Shown here: piece after piece, positions 1 to 11,186 of the stretch
How the letters are laid out: the number at the start of each line of letters is the position of its first letter
Position numbering within the stretch: position 1 is the stretch's first letter
Assembly: GCA_008477525.1 (NCBI GenBank)
Contig: SPDT01000006.1
Span: forward strand, 1,453,501-1,517,500
Source: Hypomyces perniciosus
Lineage: Eukaryota > Ascomycota > Sordariomycetes > Hypocreales > Hypocreaceae
Direction: 5' to 3'
Length of the DNA: 64,000 nt
Made by a program: the position numbers and the translations under genes
The notes under the pieces: model-generated
Told to the model about the DNA's origin: nothing
The model's database searches: none
What the model saw: only the letters and a program-made list of their open reading frames with translations

Positions 1-2749
1 GGCTCATAGAAACGAAGTCTTGGGGGCGGTTGATGATTTCGCACATGCTAACGGCTGAGGAAGGTCTCAATTCAGAATTCTGCCATGCCGACTGGAAAAC
101 ATGAAGGTTAGCGATAATCTGATGACCAAGCCGATCAGACGTTTTTGCGAAGTTTCAGAGAGGAAAAAAAACATCAACTTCGCGAACTATGTGCTTACTG
201 GATGCATTATGTTGCGTGAGGACTTCACAGCATACCCGCAGCTGACGGCTAGGCAAGGGTTGAAATACACTCCGTTGCCAAATGTTCGACCATTAGCGAC
301 GATTCGAAAGTCAAGGCCGGTGCGTATGATGCTATGCCAGTTATGAAGGGGACTTCCGTGCCATGCAAATAGAGTTGGGTACTGTTTCCCATTTGTTGGA
401 GCTCCGGTTGTCGATTGCAGCGCTTTCATGAACAGCTTTTCCCGCTCCGGAGTCCCTTGCAAAAAGCGAAACTGCATCCATGTCTCGGGCATTCCTTTGA
501 CTTTGTTTGGATTAGTGGTCATGGGCTCTGGGGACTCACTTCCATCCCTATTCGATGCATTCTCGGTGAGTTCGGATGAGGGTACTGCGTCATCTTGAAG
601 AATAAGAGACCTGTTTGAGGCCACAATCCAATGGAGTAGTGTCAGTGAGTTGTTGTCTATTTGGTTCCAGGACACCAAGCGGCGCCCTGGGTTTTGAAGC
701 AAGTAGGTTCTCATCTTCAACACGGAAGGAATCCCAGCCGTCAAGAGCATCAGGGCAACAGAGCGGTCAGGCTTGGGGAGTTTGTCTAAATCATGGGTAA
801 ACTGAAAGATGAGTACCCTCTTCCAATCATCCGTTGGGCATGATGCCTGCGTGGATTTCTCATGCTCAGGTAAGGGCTGCACGTTTAGTGGAGTGGTTTG
901 CGTTGCCAGTATCTCAAAAGTGTACGAGTCGTCTTTGGCACTTGTTACCCGGCAAACATGCCTTTCAAGACCTGAGGGCAAGTTAGAAGTGGCTTTCCAT
1001 AGTACCCCGATTCCAAATGGCCAGGGTTAGTCAAACAGAATAAAAGTCTCACCTCCGTCCATAATTGATCCTGTCGGTACCACCTCCGGACCTTCTATCA
1101 CAACGAATATCGAAGCACCCTCTTTTAGGGTGTGACGCTTTGTGGGATCCAAGGAGCTCAGTCTGATCACCTTTTCTTTGAAGCAGGCTTCGGCCACGAT
1201 ATGCTCTGCTGGATGTTGTATGGTTCCAGTGCGAACGCTCTTGAGGTTGAGGCCCTTGGGATACTTTCGAAGCGATTGGGATCCAACCGCCGAGCAGAAG
1301 AAACTGACGAGAAGATCAACAACGTAAGGGTTTTTAGTAACCTCATGCTCAATGCTTGATCCGAGTCCTAGAGTAATATACTGGTAGAGGCAAAGCGAGT
1401 TGGGGCAGGCGTAAGGCTTCAGCGCTTCAAACTCTTCTCGAATCCTTTGGTAACAAACCATGCAGTACTGTGTGCATCGAGCCATCCGCCGAAGTGCGAA
1501 TTGCATAGAAACCAGGGGGATACTGAAATCATCTTCTTCATCCAATGCGTAATCATGTTGCAGTGACGAAGGAGCATGGATTGATATTGGAACATCGTCA
1601 TCCTCCTGCGAGATATCGCAAGATTTCTGCGGATTAGATCCTGCGCTTGAACGATGTTCGCCTCTGGAAATTTGGAATAGATACTCCTGAGTTGCATCCC
1701 ATGATTTCTTATGGGCCCTTCGAGTCTTGAGTAATCTGAAGAATTCCTTGTTCAGCAGAAGATTGATCGAATTAGACATGTAGAGGGGCACGAAGGCGTC
1801 TCCGTGACCTTCTACTGTACTTTCAACCTTGAGCTCTTCATGTACGACGGGGCTTCCATCGAGTGGATTGAGAAAAGACGTGCGTGCCGTTGCCAATGAT
1901 GGCTTAGATTCGGCGCACTTCCCAAATCGAAACTGTACGGTCGTTTGGTCGCAGGGCAATTTCAGAAAGTCCGTAACAGAGGGATATCCAGTAGGAAATC
2001 GGCACAAAAGGACAAGATATTCATCCACTGCCAGATCCCAGGCTTTAAGTGCATCTTCTGGTATGCCGAGCTTTCCTATCCGAATGGAAAGAGAGAACAT
2101 TTCAGCTTGGCGAACGGACTGTCCCTCCGGAAGTACTCCCACCGAGATACCTGCCGAGTGGGCTGCTCGCAAATCTTTCCTCAAACGTTTAACAGAAGAT
2201 GCAGTCAAGTAAAATGCAGGGTCTTCATCCGGCAACTTAGGCACGTTCGTTTCAAAAAAGAGATACTCGTCTTCTTCGTCTTCTTCGTCGTCTTCCACAG
2301 ACGTTTCGTTATCTTCGGGCGCCAATGCACCATCAAGATCAGACTCCTCCTTTGTGGCAGGGTTGGTCTCCAGCTTGATTGTAAGCCTTTCGGATATGGT
2401 TTCGATGACTGCCTCGACATTTTTCCTTCTCATGGAGCCCGAGAGTTGCTCGAGAAATGGAGTAACACCCTCCTCAACACAATCTGAGGCTGTAAATATC
2501 ATAAAGCTCGAGCTTTGAGGATAGGAATCAGTGTCTGGCTAGTGTTAGTCTTGCATAGTATAAAAAATGGGATGGATTGTCAGTACCAAGAATGAGCACT
2601 TGTATTGTGAGAGGGCTTGAGAGATTGGCATGAGAATATGTGAACACAAGTTCGCCATCTGAGTCTCCACGCCGAATACTGGAGACTCTGTTGATAGATG
2701 CATCCTTGGCAAGGGCCACATCTTTGTTGAATTGTTTTAAGCCCATCAT
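1..2749 (-). CDS. PARP-family ADP-ribosyltransferase, 5' part (C-terminus off window)
   Basis: Exons in transcription order are 2749-2587, 2534-1053, 971-199 and 91-<1. The introns (52, 81, 107 nt) have GT/AG ends and keep frame. The ~836 visible residues end with the start of a PARP catalytic domain: the donor-loop motif WHGSPLHNWHS near residue 752 supplies the first His of the H-Y-E triad, and FGNGVYF near 780 the second position. An acidic run (DDEEDEEDEY) lies near residue 140 and a Cys pair cluster (YCMVC...YACPNSLC) near 420-445, possibly metal binding. Fungal proteins of this layout normally end in a ubiquitin-conjugating (UBC) fold, so an ADP-ribosylation/ubiquitin fusion is expected; that part lies outside the window. 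The start was chosen at the first ATG of MMGLKQFN. Which histidine-triad subtype it is cannot be decided here. Confidence 0.8.
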
Positions 2750-4037
2750 GTAGGTGGCCCGTAGGATGAAGTCCAGCCCGAATAAACCTCGACTCCAGGA
2801 CGAGATGAGGCACGCCCAACACTCCGAGCTTCCTGTGGATATTGAACTCACGTCCCGCCAGTGAGAGGGCGAGCTGGAGGGCGTGAAAATGACCGTAGCT
2901 GCTTTCCAAGAGTGACAAAGACAGGTCGTGGGTGTTTTGCTGCAAGTCTGTAAATGGCTGGCGAATGGAAATGGCGGCGATACGACGATGCTGGCTAAGG
3001 AGATTTCGACGAAGCCGTGGCTCTCAAGGCATACTTTATAGGTTGCAAGAAGGTGCCAATGTCATTTCATGAGTGAACCAAGTTGCTGGACCTGCCAGGA
3101 ATAGAGTTCAAGGTGCCTTGGATCTTTAGATTGTCAGCTTGGATGAAGAAGTGAGTGGAGAACAGGCGAATAACTACCTGATCTTTTCGCTCCTGGAGGC
3201 CTAACGCAGCATGGCTGAGGTTTGGCCAGTCGCATAGGCATGCAGGATAAACGTATAATAACGGTGACTTTGAGTGAGAGGCGCACTATCAGGGACGATG
3301 AAGAGTCGTGTTAAGAGCGGCGAAGTGCGGAAGTATGTAGCATCAACAAAGTTAAGCTGGTGGATTATTCACCAAGAAGATGAATTTCAGCCAGGTACTT
3401 CTTTGTAAACACAGAATATTGCTTTCTTGCTTGTCACAGTGGGAGGCCATAGGCAGCTGGCAGGTGGTGGGGCACACTGTGGCTTGCCACTTTGCGCGGG
3501 CTGGAGGGAGTGCCTTTTTTTTTCACTTCAATGATTGATTGCGCTCCATTCTGAGTGAATTCATGCTGAGAATTCATTTTCACTCTTTCTCTATGGTCAA
3601 GAAAGACAAACGCTTGCTGGAAGTGAGTTGAAGGTGATGGTGATGTTATTGATCCGATTGTCAATGCTCCACTCAAATGTCATCAGTTCCTGAAGTCGAA
3701 AAAGCTTATCGCTGATAAGATCTAGTGCCCCCACTACGTCATTAGATAATCGCGCGGGTCTAACTGAAGATATCCTAATCATTTCTCTCTACCAACAACA
3801 AGACCATACTAAAAAGACTGTAGTACGAAAACAGTTGACGACAAGCAGCTGGAAGATTCACATCATGGCCCTCTCAGGCAGGGTCTTTGCGTTTCCAAAT
3901 ATGAAGCGTCGTTCACTCACTCGCGCTTGAAATTCTTGCCTGGCATACTTTGTATACTACTCCGCACTATTAATTATACAGGGACTACCCAATTCATAGC
4001 CGTTCATTCTGGGACCCGCTGTCCATGCGCGCCAGAC
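2750..4037. other. Intergenic region, divergent promoters
   Basis: About 1.3 kb between the divergently transcribed PARP gene and the membrane-protein gene. No convincing coding sequence. An 80-codon minus-strand frame at 3434-3676 has no recognisable similarity or intron partner. It holds an inverted pair of GATA sites, listed separately. Confidence 0.6.
3705..3719. promoter_or_regulatory. Inverted GATA-factor site pair
   Basis: CTTATC-GCT-GATAAG is a perfect 6-bp inverted repeat with a 3-bp spacer, about 320 bp upstream of the ATG at 4038. Fungal GATA regulators (AreA/Nit2, WC and SRE types) bind closely spaced GATA elements. Binding here is inference. Confidence 0.4.
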
Positions 4038-5852
4038 ATGCCGAAGCGATCTGCGCTCCTCGGCAGGCCAATCACTCGCTCTGCTTCCCGCCGCCTTACT
4101 CTGCTTCTCATCTTCCTGTCTCTCTTTGCCATCGCTCTAATAGGCAGTCTATCCTCGGCCATTGCTCCGTCTCCGCGTCTCTCCGCATACGATCGTAGCG
4201 ACTCCTTGTCCAAGAGCATCCTCAATCCATTCCGTCAGCCATCGAACCCGCCGCCTCATCAAAAGAATGATCGATATGGCGGCGCTTCATGGTGGACTGA
4301 TTGGCAATGGCTGTCCGTTCCGTTCTCAAGTTCCGTCACGCTCGATAACGAGAGGGTGCTGCTCCCTCCCCTTCGGGAGCGCCCGCCTATTTACTGTTAC
4401 TATGACGCGACCATAAAGCAATCGCGGGAGGAGAAGGATGCTGAGAGTGACCTACTCTTGACGTGGAGACGCGCCTGGTGGGCGCAGGGGTTTCGGCCTG
4501 TTATTCTGAGTGCTGCCGAAGCAACGAAAAACCCCGACTACGAACAGGTGCAGGCAATGGAAATGTACCCGGAGCTGAAGGAGGATCTCATGAGATGGCT
4601 TGCGTGGGATACCATGGGTGGGGGGATATTGTCGGACTATACCTTACTGCCAACAGTTCCTAGGGAGGATTCGCTGCTATCATTTCTACGTAGAGGAGAG
4701 TATCCAAGCTTGACCAGATGGACGGATCTCGACAACGCGCTCTTCGTTGGGCCGAAAGGCGCTGTCGGCTCAGCCATCCGATCCATTCTAGATCCAAAGA
4801 AGCTCAAAGAGAACAAGAGCGTGGTCGCGACCCTTCCAGACGGCATCATCGAGATTGACAAGGCATCCAAACCACTAGCTCACTACAGTACCAAAGTTAT
4901 CGAGACCAAGTATGCCCAAATCATAAGCCAGGATAAGGCCAAGACTCTCAGAGACCTAGACAAGCTTATCAATTACCACCTCCTTACTGTCTGGCAAAAC
5001 AACTTTCCCGATGGCATTGAGGTCCTCAAACCCCATCCCGAGCACACAACAGCCATGGTGAGTGGCGCATTGCAACTCGCCAAATATCTAGCCATGTGCC
5101 CCAAGGGTCCCATGCCAGCAAGCTGTCCCCCAAACCTACCCAAATGCTACCCGTGCGTAGCAGCTCCGACAACAGTCACTACGCCTTCCCGGTATCACGA
5201 TTCGCCTCATATTTTCACCATCGGCGTAGTTCCGCATCCCTGGACCTTTGCTCTGGTCGACAACGTCAGGGAATCAATCAACATCACCTGGATCCTTGAG
5301 TCTCCTCGTGACACCTGGCTCAAACTTGTCACGCAGTCATATCTTGGCTCCGGCGTGTCTGCCAAGCGTCGAGTCGTGCGTTTCAAAGAGGTTGTAGCCC
5401 GCGAGTTCGCAACGGCACACTCACTGTGGCTTACTGCCGAGGACGAGATCCCCGGTGACATGGACTGGTATTTCGGATTTGCCATCCCCAAGGAGGCCAT
5501 GGCAGATGGTAAATCTCAGAGTCCTGTCCCTGCAGATCGCATACCCAAACCTGAAGAGACGGACAGGGTCAATGGGCCAGTGGCCTCGGCCGAACAGATC
5601 GCCCACGAGCAATCTCTGGTCGACATAGCCAAGAAAGTAGTGGCGCTAGCCGACAACGCTGAGAAGATCAAGCTGCGCGCCTCCTTGGAAGCTTGGAATA
5701 TGGCTGATACCGAGGCTTGGAAGTTTGCGCGAGCGTTTCAGGCAAGGCGCGTGATGGAGCGCGAAGAGTGGGAGAAGGAAGAGGTACAGCATAATATTAG
5801 GGGCTCTGGATCTAAGAAAGATCACAGTGTGTGGAATCGGTGGCACGATTAG
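4038..5852 (+). CDS. Type II membrane protein of unknown function, glycosyltransferase-like
   Basis: Single-exon gene of 604 aa from the ATG at 4038; a longer frame opens at 3927, but the residues before 4038 look like leader. After a short basic cytoplasmic tail, one hydrophobic segment (residues ~18-42) is followed by a Ser/Pro-rich stem, the topology of Golgi type II enzymes. The lumenal part has a segment LMRWLAWDTMGGGILSDY that resembles the GG-x-Y-x-D turn of GT32/Och1-like mannosyltransferases, and a WTDLDNALFVG stretch a little later. The C-terminus is a charged helix. I do not recognise the family, and the canonical DXD is not clear, so an enzymatic role is only a suggestion. Confidence 0.6.
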   Translation: MPKRSALLGRPITRSASRRLTLLLIFLSLFAIALIGSLSSAIAPSPRLSAYDRSDSLSKSILNPFRQPSNPPPHQKNDRYGGASWWTDWQWLSVPFSSSVTLDNERVLLPPLRERPPIYCYYDATIKQSREEKDAESDLLLTWRRAWWAQGFRPVILSAAEATKNPDYEQVQAMEMYPELKEDLMRWLAWDTMGGGILSDYTLLPTVPREDSLLSFLRRGEYPSLTRWTDLDNALFVGPKGAVGSAIRSILDPKKLKENKSVVATLPDGIIEIDKASKPLAHYSTKVIETKYAQIISQDKAKTLRDLDKLINYHLLTVWQNNFPDGIEVLKPHPEHTTAMVSGALQLAKYLAMCPKGPMPASCPPNLPKCYPCVAAPTTVTTPSRYHDSPHIFTIGVVPHPWTFALVDNVRESINITWILESPRDTWLKLVTQSYLGSGVSAKRRVVRFKEVVAREFATAHSLWLTAEDEIPGDMDWYFGFAIPKEAMADGKSQSPVPADRIPKPEETDRVNGPVASAEQIAHEQSLVDIAKKVVALADNAEKIKLRASLEAWNMADTEAWKFARAFQARRVMEREEWEKEEVQHNIRGSGSKKDHSVWNRWHD

Positions 5853-6183
5853 AGGATAATACGAAGGCATGAGTAATGAGTGTGTTTTCTTTGCATAATT
5901 TTAGTATCACGAGTTGATGTGGCGGAATCTTGTACAACGGTCTTTGTTTAAATGCTTTATTGGGAAACGACTTATAACATCAAAACTTAATAAGACTGCA
6001 GGATGTTGAATCCATGTTCGGTGAAATGCGAATGCCTCTTCCACCTTTTACCTCCTCATTTTTTTTCTTATTTTTTTTGTGTTTTCGCTTTTTTCCCCAG
6101 TCGTTTTCTTTTGCTTTTCTTCAAATAACAGACTTCAAGAGAGTGGTTGAACACTCCCATTGATTCCCCCCTCCCACATCACC
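5853..6183. other. Intergenic, convergent 3' ends
   Basis: Short region between two converging genes. T-rich tract at about 6058-6120, probably 3' untranslated sequence. No gene seen. Confidence 0.5.
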
Positions 6184-7095
6184 TCATACGCAAATAGTAT
6201 CGCCTCCCATCTCGCCACTCAACTCCCTCGACGTCGGACCACGACGTTCCAAACGCGATCCTTTGCCATTGATATCGCCGTTGGCACCCGTACCGTTGAA
6301 CTTGTTGGCATGACCGCTGCCGTTTACAAAGGGAACTTCCTCGATGTACTTTTGCAAGGCCTGGCGCGCGGCCTCCGCAGCCTTCTCAGCGAGATCCAAG
6401 GCATGTTTCAGCGCTTGGGCAGTGGAATCGCTGCCGTTTTCAGACTGCGACTGGCCGTTGGAGGAGTTGTTGTTGGTTTGCTCACGGAGCAAGTCGTGGA
6501 TGTGACCGTTGAGCCAGAGGCCTTCGAGCTGTTCGGGGGACATGCTCTTGGCGCCGGCAATGACCTTTCTGCATGTGGGCTTGCCACAGAGGCAGTTGAA
6601 TGGCTGGGCCATGTCCCATTCAGTGGATGGGTAGAAGAACTAACTGAGGTGAGCCACGACTCGGTACTAACAGAAAAAGGGGGGTCGACCAACTGTGAGT
6701 TCATCTCCAGGCTGTAGACCCCTGGGTCCAGCCACGATGTTCATGTTTCCCATATCGAAAAACTACATGTAAAGGAAATTTTGTTAACAATAGTACTTCC
6801 TTGGACATTTGTTTTGAACCAAGCCAGGGAGACTAACAAGAGTAGGCTCACAGGAGTGGTTGACGTAGAGCAAGTCACTGTTGAGGTTTAAGTGCTTGTC
6901 CTTGCCCGCCTGCACTGTGGCATAGGTAGGCTCTGTAGTAAAGCTGCAAGGAGGGAACTCCAGTTTTGCAAAGAGGCCGAATGGCGGCAGTGCCACCTTG
7001 GAGTAGCTCTTGGTCATGAAATCGGCTTCATTGACGACGACGTCTTGGACGTCAGGATGAGAGGGCTGCTGCCAATGTGGTTTGACGGGCGACAT
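6184..7095 (-). CDS. SET-domain protein with post-SET cysteine motif
   Basis: Three exons: 7095-6838, 6762-6694, 6639-6184 (introns 75 and 54 nt, both phase 0), 260 aa. The core motif LYVNHSCEPTL (about residues 76-86) is the SET pseudoknot that binds S-adenosylmethionine and the target lysine. It is followed by MNIVAGPRGLQPGDELTFFYPSTEWDM and the post-SET pattern FNCLCGKPTCRK. The N-terminal side is short, so only a compact SET fold is present with no chromatin-targeting domain. The C-terminal 70 residues are Ala/Gly/Asn-rich with a short helix. It is likely a small lysine methyltransferase; whether the target is a histone is unknown. Confidence 0.8.
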
Positions 7096-10000
7096 GATGA
7101 TTGCAGGGTGGATTGGCGAACAATATGAGTCAATTGGGCAACAAAGAAAAGACTACGGTAAAAAGAAGCGTCGTCAGAGATCGTCAAAGGATGGGTGAGG
7201 ATAGACCAGGAGACAGTTAAGTGAATTTGAGCTTCACAGAACGGCGGGACGGGCTACTATTTAAAGGACTGCCTCTCCTGAGTCCGTCCACAAGACTAGC
7301 ACTCTCTTCCGCGGACCAGAACCTTATTACCGAGGACAAGAATCTAAGCTTTCCCAAGACTCCCGCAGATCCGACAGCTCGGCTCGTGACTTGACGATAG
7401 CGGGGTTGCATTCCGTCTGGACTGTGGGGGTTGATGACGCCAGGAGTGTCAGTGGAGAGCCGGTATCTCGGTACGCCCTATCAGATGCTGGTTTATAACC
7501 CAAATTGGTAAGGTGAAACAGGACACAGAAGCATCGAGATATCCAGGGTCTCATTATCTACGGAGTACGGAGTACAGGGGGGCACATAACTGCAGCCACT
7601 TTGTGTAAAAGTCTTAGTCTTTCACGCTTACATGAATTGGCGAATCAACTGTCAAGACATCTGCATCCAAACATAATTATTTAAAGTCTATGCAGTATAT
7701 ATGTAGGTACGAAGAGGCTTGCTTGAAATGGGGTCCGGATGAATGGCCAGACTTGGCAGTGGCGTTTTGTTCCTTTCAAACCGCGCGAGCCGCATCCTTT
7801 TGACCCTACTCCGTAGTTTGTCGTATAATTCACGCATACTAATGCCGCTTCATACTTTGTACATCCGACAATTTTACATATTTAATAAGAGTCTATACAA
7901 GTCAATCTACCTATGGAAGCAAATATATATGCCCTTGAAGGTTGTTTGTAAAATTGTCATTTGTGTGAAGTCTTTCTGGAATGCAGGGTAGGTTGGTAGT
8001 TATCTCATGGACCATCGAGGATTGCGCGAAGCAGACTACAGGATCTCCTGGCCATGGGCTGTATTAGGATTTTAGGTTAAACTCTAACAGTTAGACTCCT
8101 TCTTGTAACTTCAGTCAAACCATCTTGCAAGTATTTGCATGTATACTCTATTTCCCCGAGTAAGATTGCGGCTAACGAGCCTGGGACGACAGCGAGTCAA
8201 CAAAGTAAGGGGTAAGCATATATCACCCTCGAACAAAGGGAGAATGGTGTTCTTCAAACTCGCCCGATGAATGCCACAGAGAAGGACTACGATTTGATGG
8301 CTCTGAACAGTCCTTGAACCGGATCCGGGGACAACAGTGGACGTAAGGAGTTGTCGGGAGAGCCAAACTGCGCGTCAGCTGGCGGCTGTCTCGCCTGTCA
8401 AGTGACAACTGGCGCACAAAATTCGAGAATATCAATAATAAGGGTTTCTTTAGGTCACAGCTTGACCGCTTTCTGCTTTTTTGGAAACGAAAGATTTGTT
8501 GTCCCCCGTTACCCCCACAACACTTCCTTCTTCTCTCACCCAAGCTTGCGATCGTGGTCTCGCCCCTTGCGAGCCACCATCACCAAAGTCTCAACACGAA
8601 AAGCTGAACACAAATGCCTCAAGCCCACTGGCTGACCACAACTCTTGGAGGAGCTGGCCGGTGATGGCAAGAGCGTTTTCTGGATGATTAAGGGCAGGAG
8701 TCAATCCTGCGGATTCGCGTACTGACAAGAAGCGTTTGAACGTTGCCGAACAGTTAGGTGGTGTTGATGGAAGCTGGATAGATACGTCGCGGATGCTTCT
8801 TGACCGGGACCTCTATCTATCACGCTCAGCCAAGACTCGACATCATCGGTGTGTATTTCTTCGTCCCTGCTACTTCGCAATATACTTACCTATCTTGCCA
8901 TCCAGCTTTTGATACCTTGCTTTGAGTGGTGTCCCTTCGCTTTTGAGCTCGATAACGCGTCCGCTCCAATGTTAGTAAATCAACAGTCCGGCAGCTTGCC
9001 TCAAACATCTGGTAACCAGGGATCACCGAACAACCCCCCCGACTGGTGATCATCCATGCTTTTGGCCATCCTATCCAGTCTATCCATCCTGCTAGAATGT
9101 TTCCCTTAGTCTAACGTATGCTTACAGTCGGATATTATTGCCCTCGGCCTCCAGGCCAGGTGCACGTAACAACCCATAGACTCCAAGTAATGGAGATGCT
9201 TTGTTGTCAGTGGCAAATTGGTCTGCCTGATGTCAAATGCAATATAACCTGCCCTATCAACTACAACTGCTGAGGTGTACACTTCACTTTTGCTGGCCTG
9301 GTACAACGGTTTGATACCTGAACACTTGCTAGTTAATACTAGTATAAGAACCAAGCTTTCTTCCGCGGATCAGATCGTCCTATTCATTCCATTCCCACAC
9401 CAGGTAATCCTCAATGCCCATCCCCCCCTCTGACATCTTGATCGCCCATGATAGGGACACTCAGACTCCAATGGGTGCACCAATTTTCCAGTTGCCTGAT
9501 ACTTAGTCCCAGCTCACGTCGGCCGGCTGCTGGATCCGGTCGCGGACCAGTAAGCCACGACATTGGGTTAGGGGTAACTGGGAGTAAATCTTTATTTTAC
9601 TTGGGTTGCAGTGGCTAACATACGTGTCTGGACTGTAAGACCGATAGCAGAACCTCCAACAGTCACACCCTATTCAAGAACAAGCCTTGCGCTGTTGTGC
9701 AAGAGACAGACGCCGACAGGTGCCCTGAGAGCCTAGTCGCCTGAGGTGTGTGCTGCTCGAGTGCTGCCAGGTAGTGTTGAAACTCTGACCTAGAGAAGCA
9801 ACAGTCTCGCCCCTTGGCCTAGTGCCTGCGTTGGGAGTTTGAATACCAGATCAATAGGGAAGGAGGTACATCAGCAACCACTCCAGTATATCGACCCCCC
9901 ATTATGCCATGTTGAGTTACCATGACGATTCCATGACGAGGCCTTTGGGCTCTATATCCCCTGATTCACAACTGAGGCTAACTGAAGTGTCACGAAGCAG

Positions 10001-11186
10001 TCAAGTCGCCGACAGCCCGACAATCTCCCCCCCTGCCCGCCAGCCCGTTGCAGTTCCGCCAGCCGGTCTGCTGTCCTCGCCGGCTTCGACACGGCTCCAT
10101 TTCCAGTAGACGATAGAGTTACTCCTTATACATACTACCAGCTGCGAACGGCACCTGCGGTATCGGCTCCGACAGACGCGTTCTGTGTGTTTTGGCGGAG
10201 GAAAACCGGAGCCAAGGCGCACCTCTTCGAAAACATAAACTCGTGCCGCACTTTCCACCGCCAACCTCACTCCTTCAACATCCTACGAGTAGAGATACGC
10301 ACTTTCCAGCATCCTTATGCTCCTCATCCAAGCAGCTCTATCCTATATGTCAACAACCAGGTCTTGAGCCGAGGCTGCATAGTTATTCGCCTTCCGTATC
10401 TCTATCATCAAGCATCAGCTAGTTGTCGTTGGCTACTGCCCGCAACAGACATCCTTAGGAAGCCGCACCCAGGGGTCCCGGTCGAGAAGAATCCGCAACG
10501 TATCTATCCAGCTCGCATCAACAGCATCTAACTCCCTATTCAGCGACGCTCCAACGCCACCTCTCTACATACGCGAGTCTGCAGGATTGTCTCCTGCCCT
10601 CAATCATCCAGAAAACGCTCTTGCCATCACCGGCCAGCTCCTCCAAGAGTTGTGGTCAGCCAGTGGGCTTGAGGCATTTGTGTTCAGCTTTTCGTGTTGA
10701 GACCTTGGCTTTTGATCATCAACAAACTGGCCAAGTTTGTCCTACCTGTTTTTCTCTCCATCTGTTGTCTCGCCATACTCCCTGTTGGAAGCCTGATCAA
10801 GGCTTTGTATGTATACCAGTCGCTGATTGCTCTCATTGGCAGTTGTTGGGTGAGTCTCGCTACTTTCATTTGTTCTCCTCACTTTTTTCTCACTTCTCCC
10901 CCATCTTTTCTTTGGCCCCAACCACCAAAAATTCGGGGGCGCTCCATTTCAGCATTCTGCACACTACTCTCTCTCTTTTTGAATTTGGATTCCTCTCCGG
11001 CAGTTTCTCACTCTCTTACACTGGCCAACTGCGAATACCTCTGCATTCTTCCTACTCGTTGCAACTGGTCGGAATCATTCAGTGATTCCTCAGCCCCAAT
11101 TTCTCTTAACTGCACTCCAGCAACCAATTTGGTGGCTAATTATATTCCTTCTTCTTCTTGAGTCGCCTCCTGAAGGCCTGTTCAGT
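7096..11186. other. Gene-poor region, 4.1 kb
   Basis: No frame here has family similarity or splices into a credible protein; the longest frames (e.g. 8223-8543 minus, 8351-8635 plus, 10187-10531 plus) overlap each other on both strands. A TACGGAG tandem lies at 7559-7575 and TACTCCGTA at 7807-7815. The stretch 7660-7990 is AT-rich. The last ~600 bp are CT-rich and probably form the long 5' leader of the gene at 11187. Confidence 0.5.

Noticed and set aside
6160..6717. 185-codon plus frame opposite the SET gene
   Set aside because: It is a shadow of the SET exon, which has clear motifs and splice sites on the other strand.
8040..8120. Telomere-like TTAGG stretches
   Set aside because: Only isolated TTAGG words occur, with no tandem TTAGGG.
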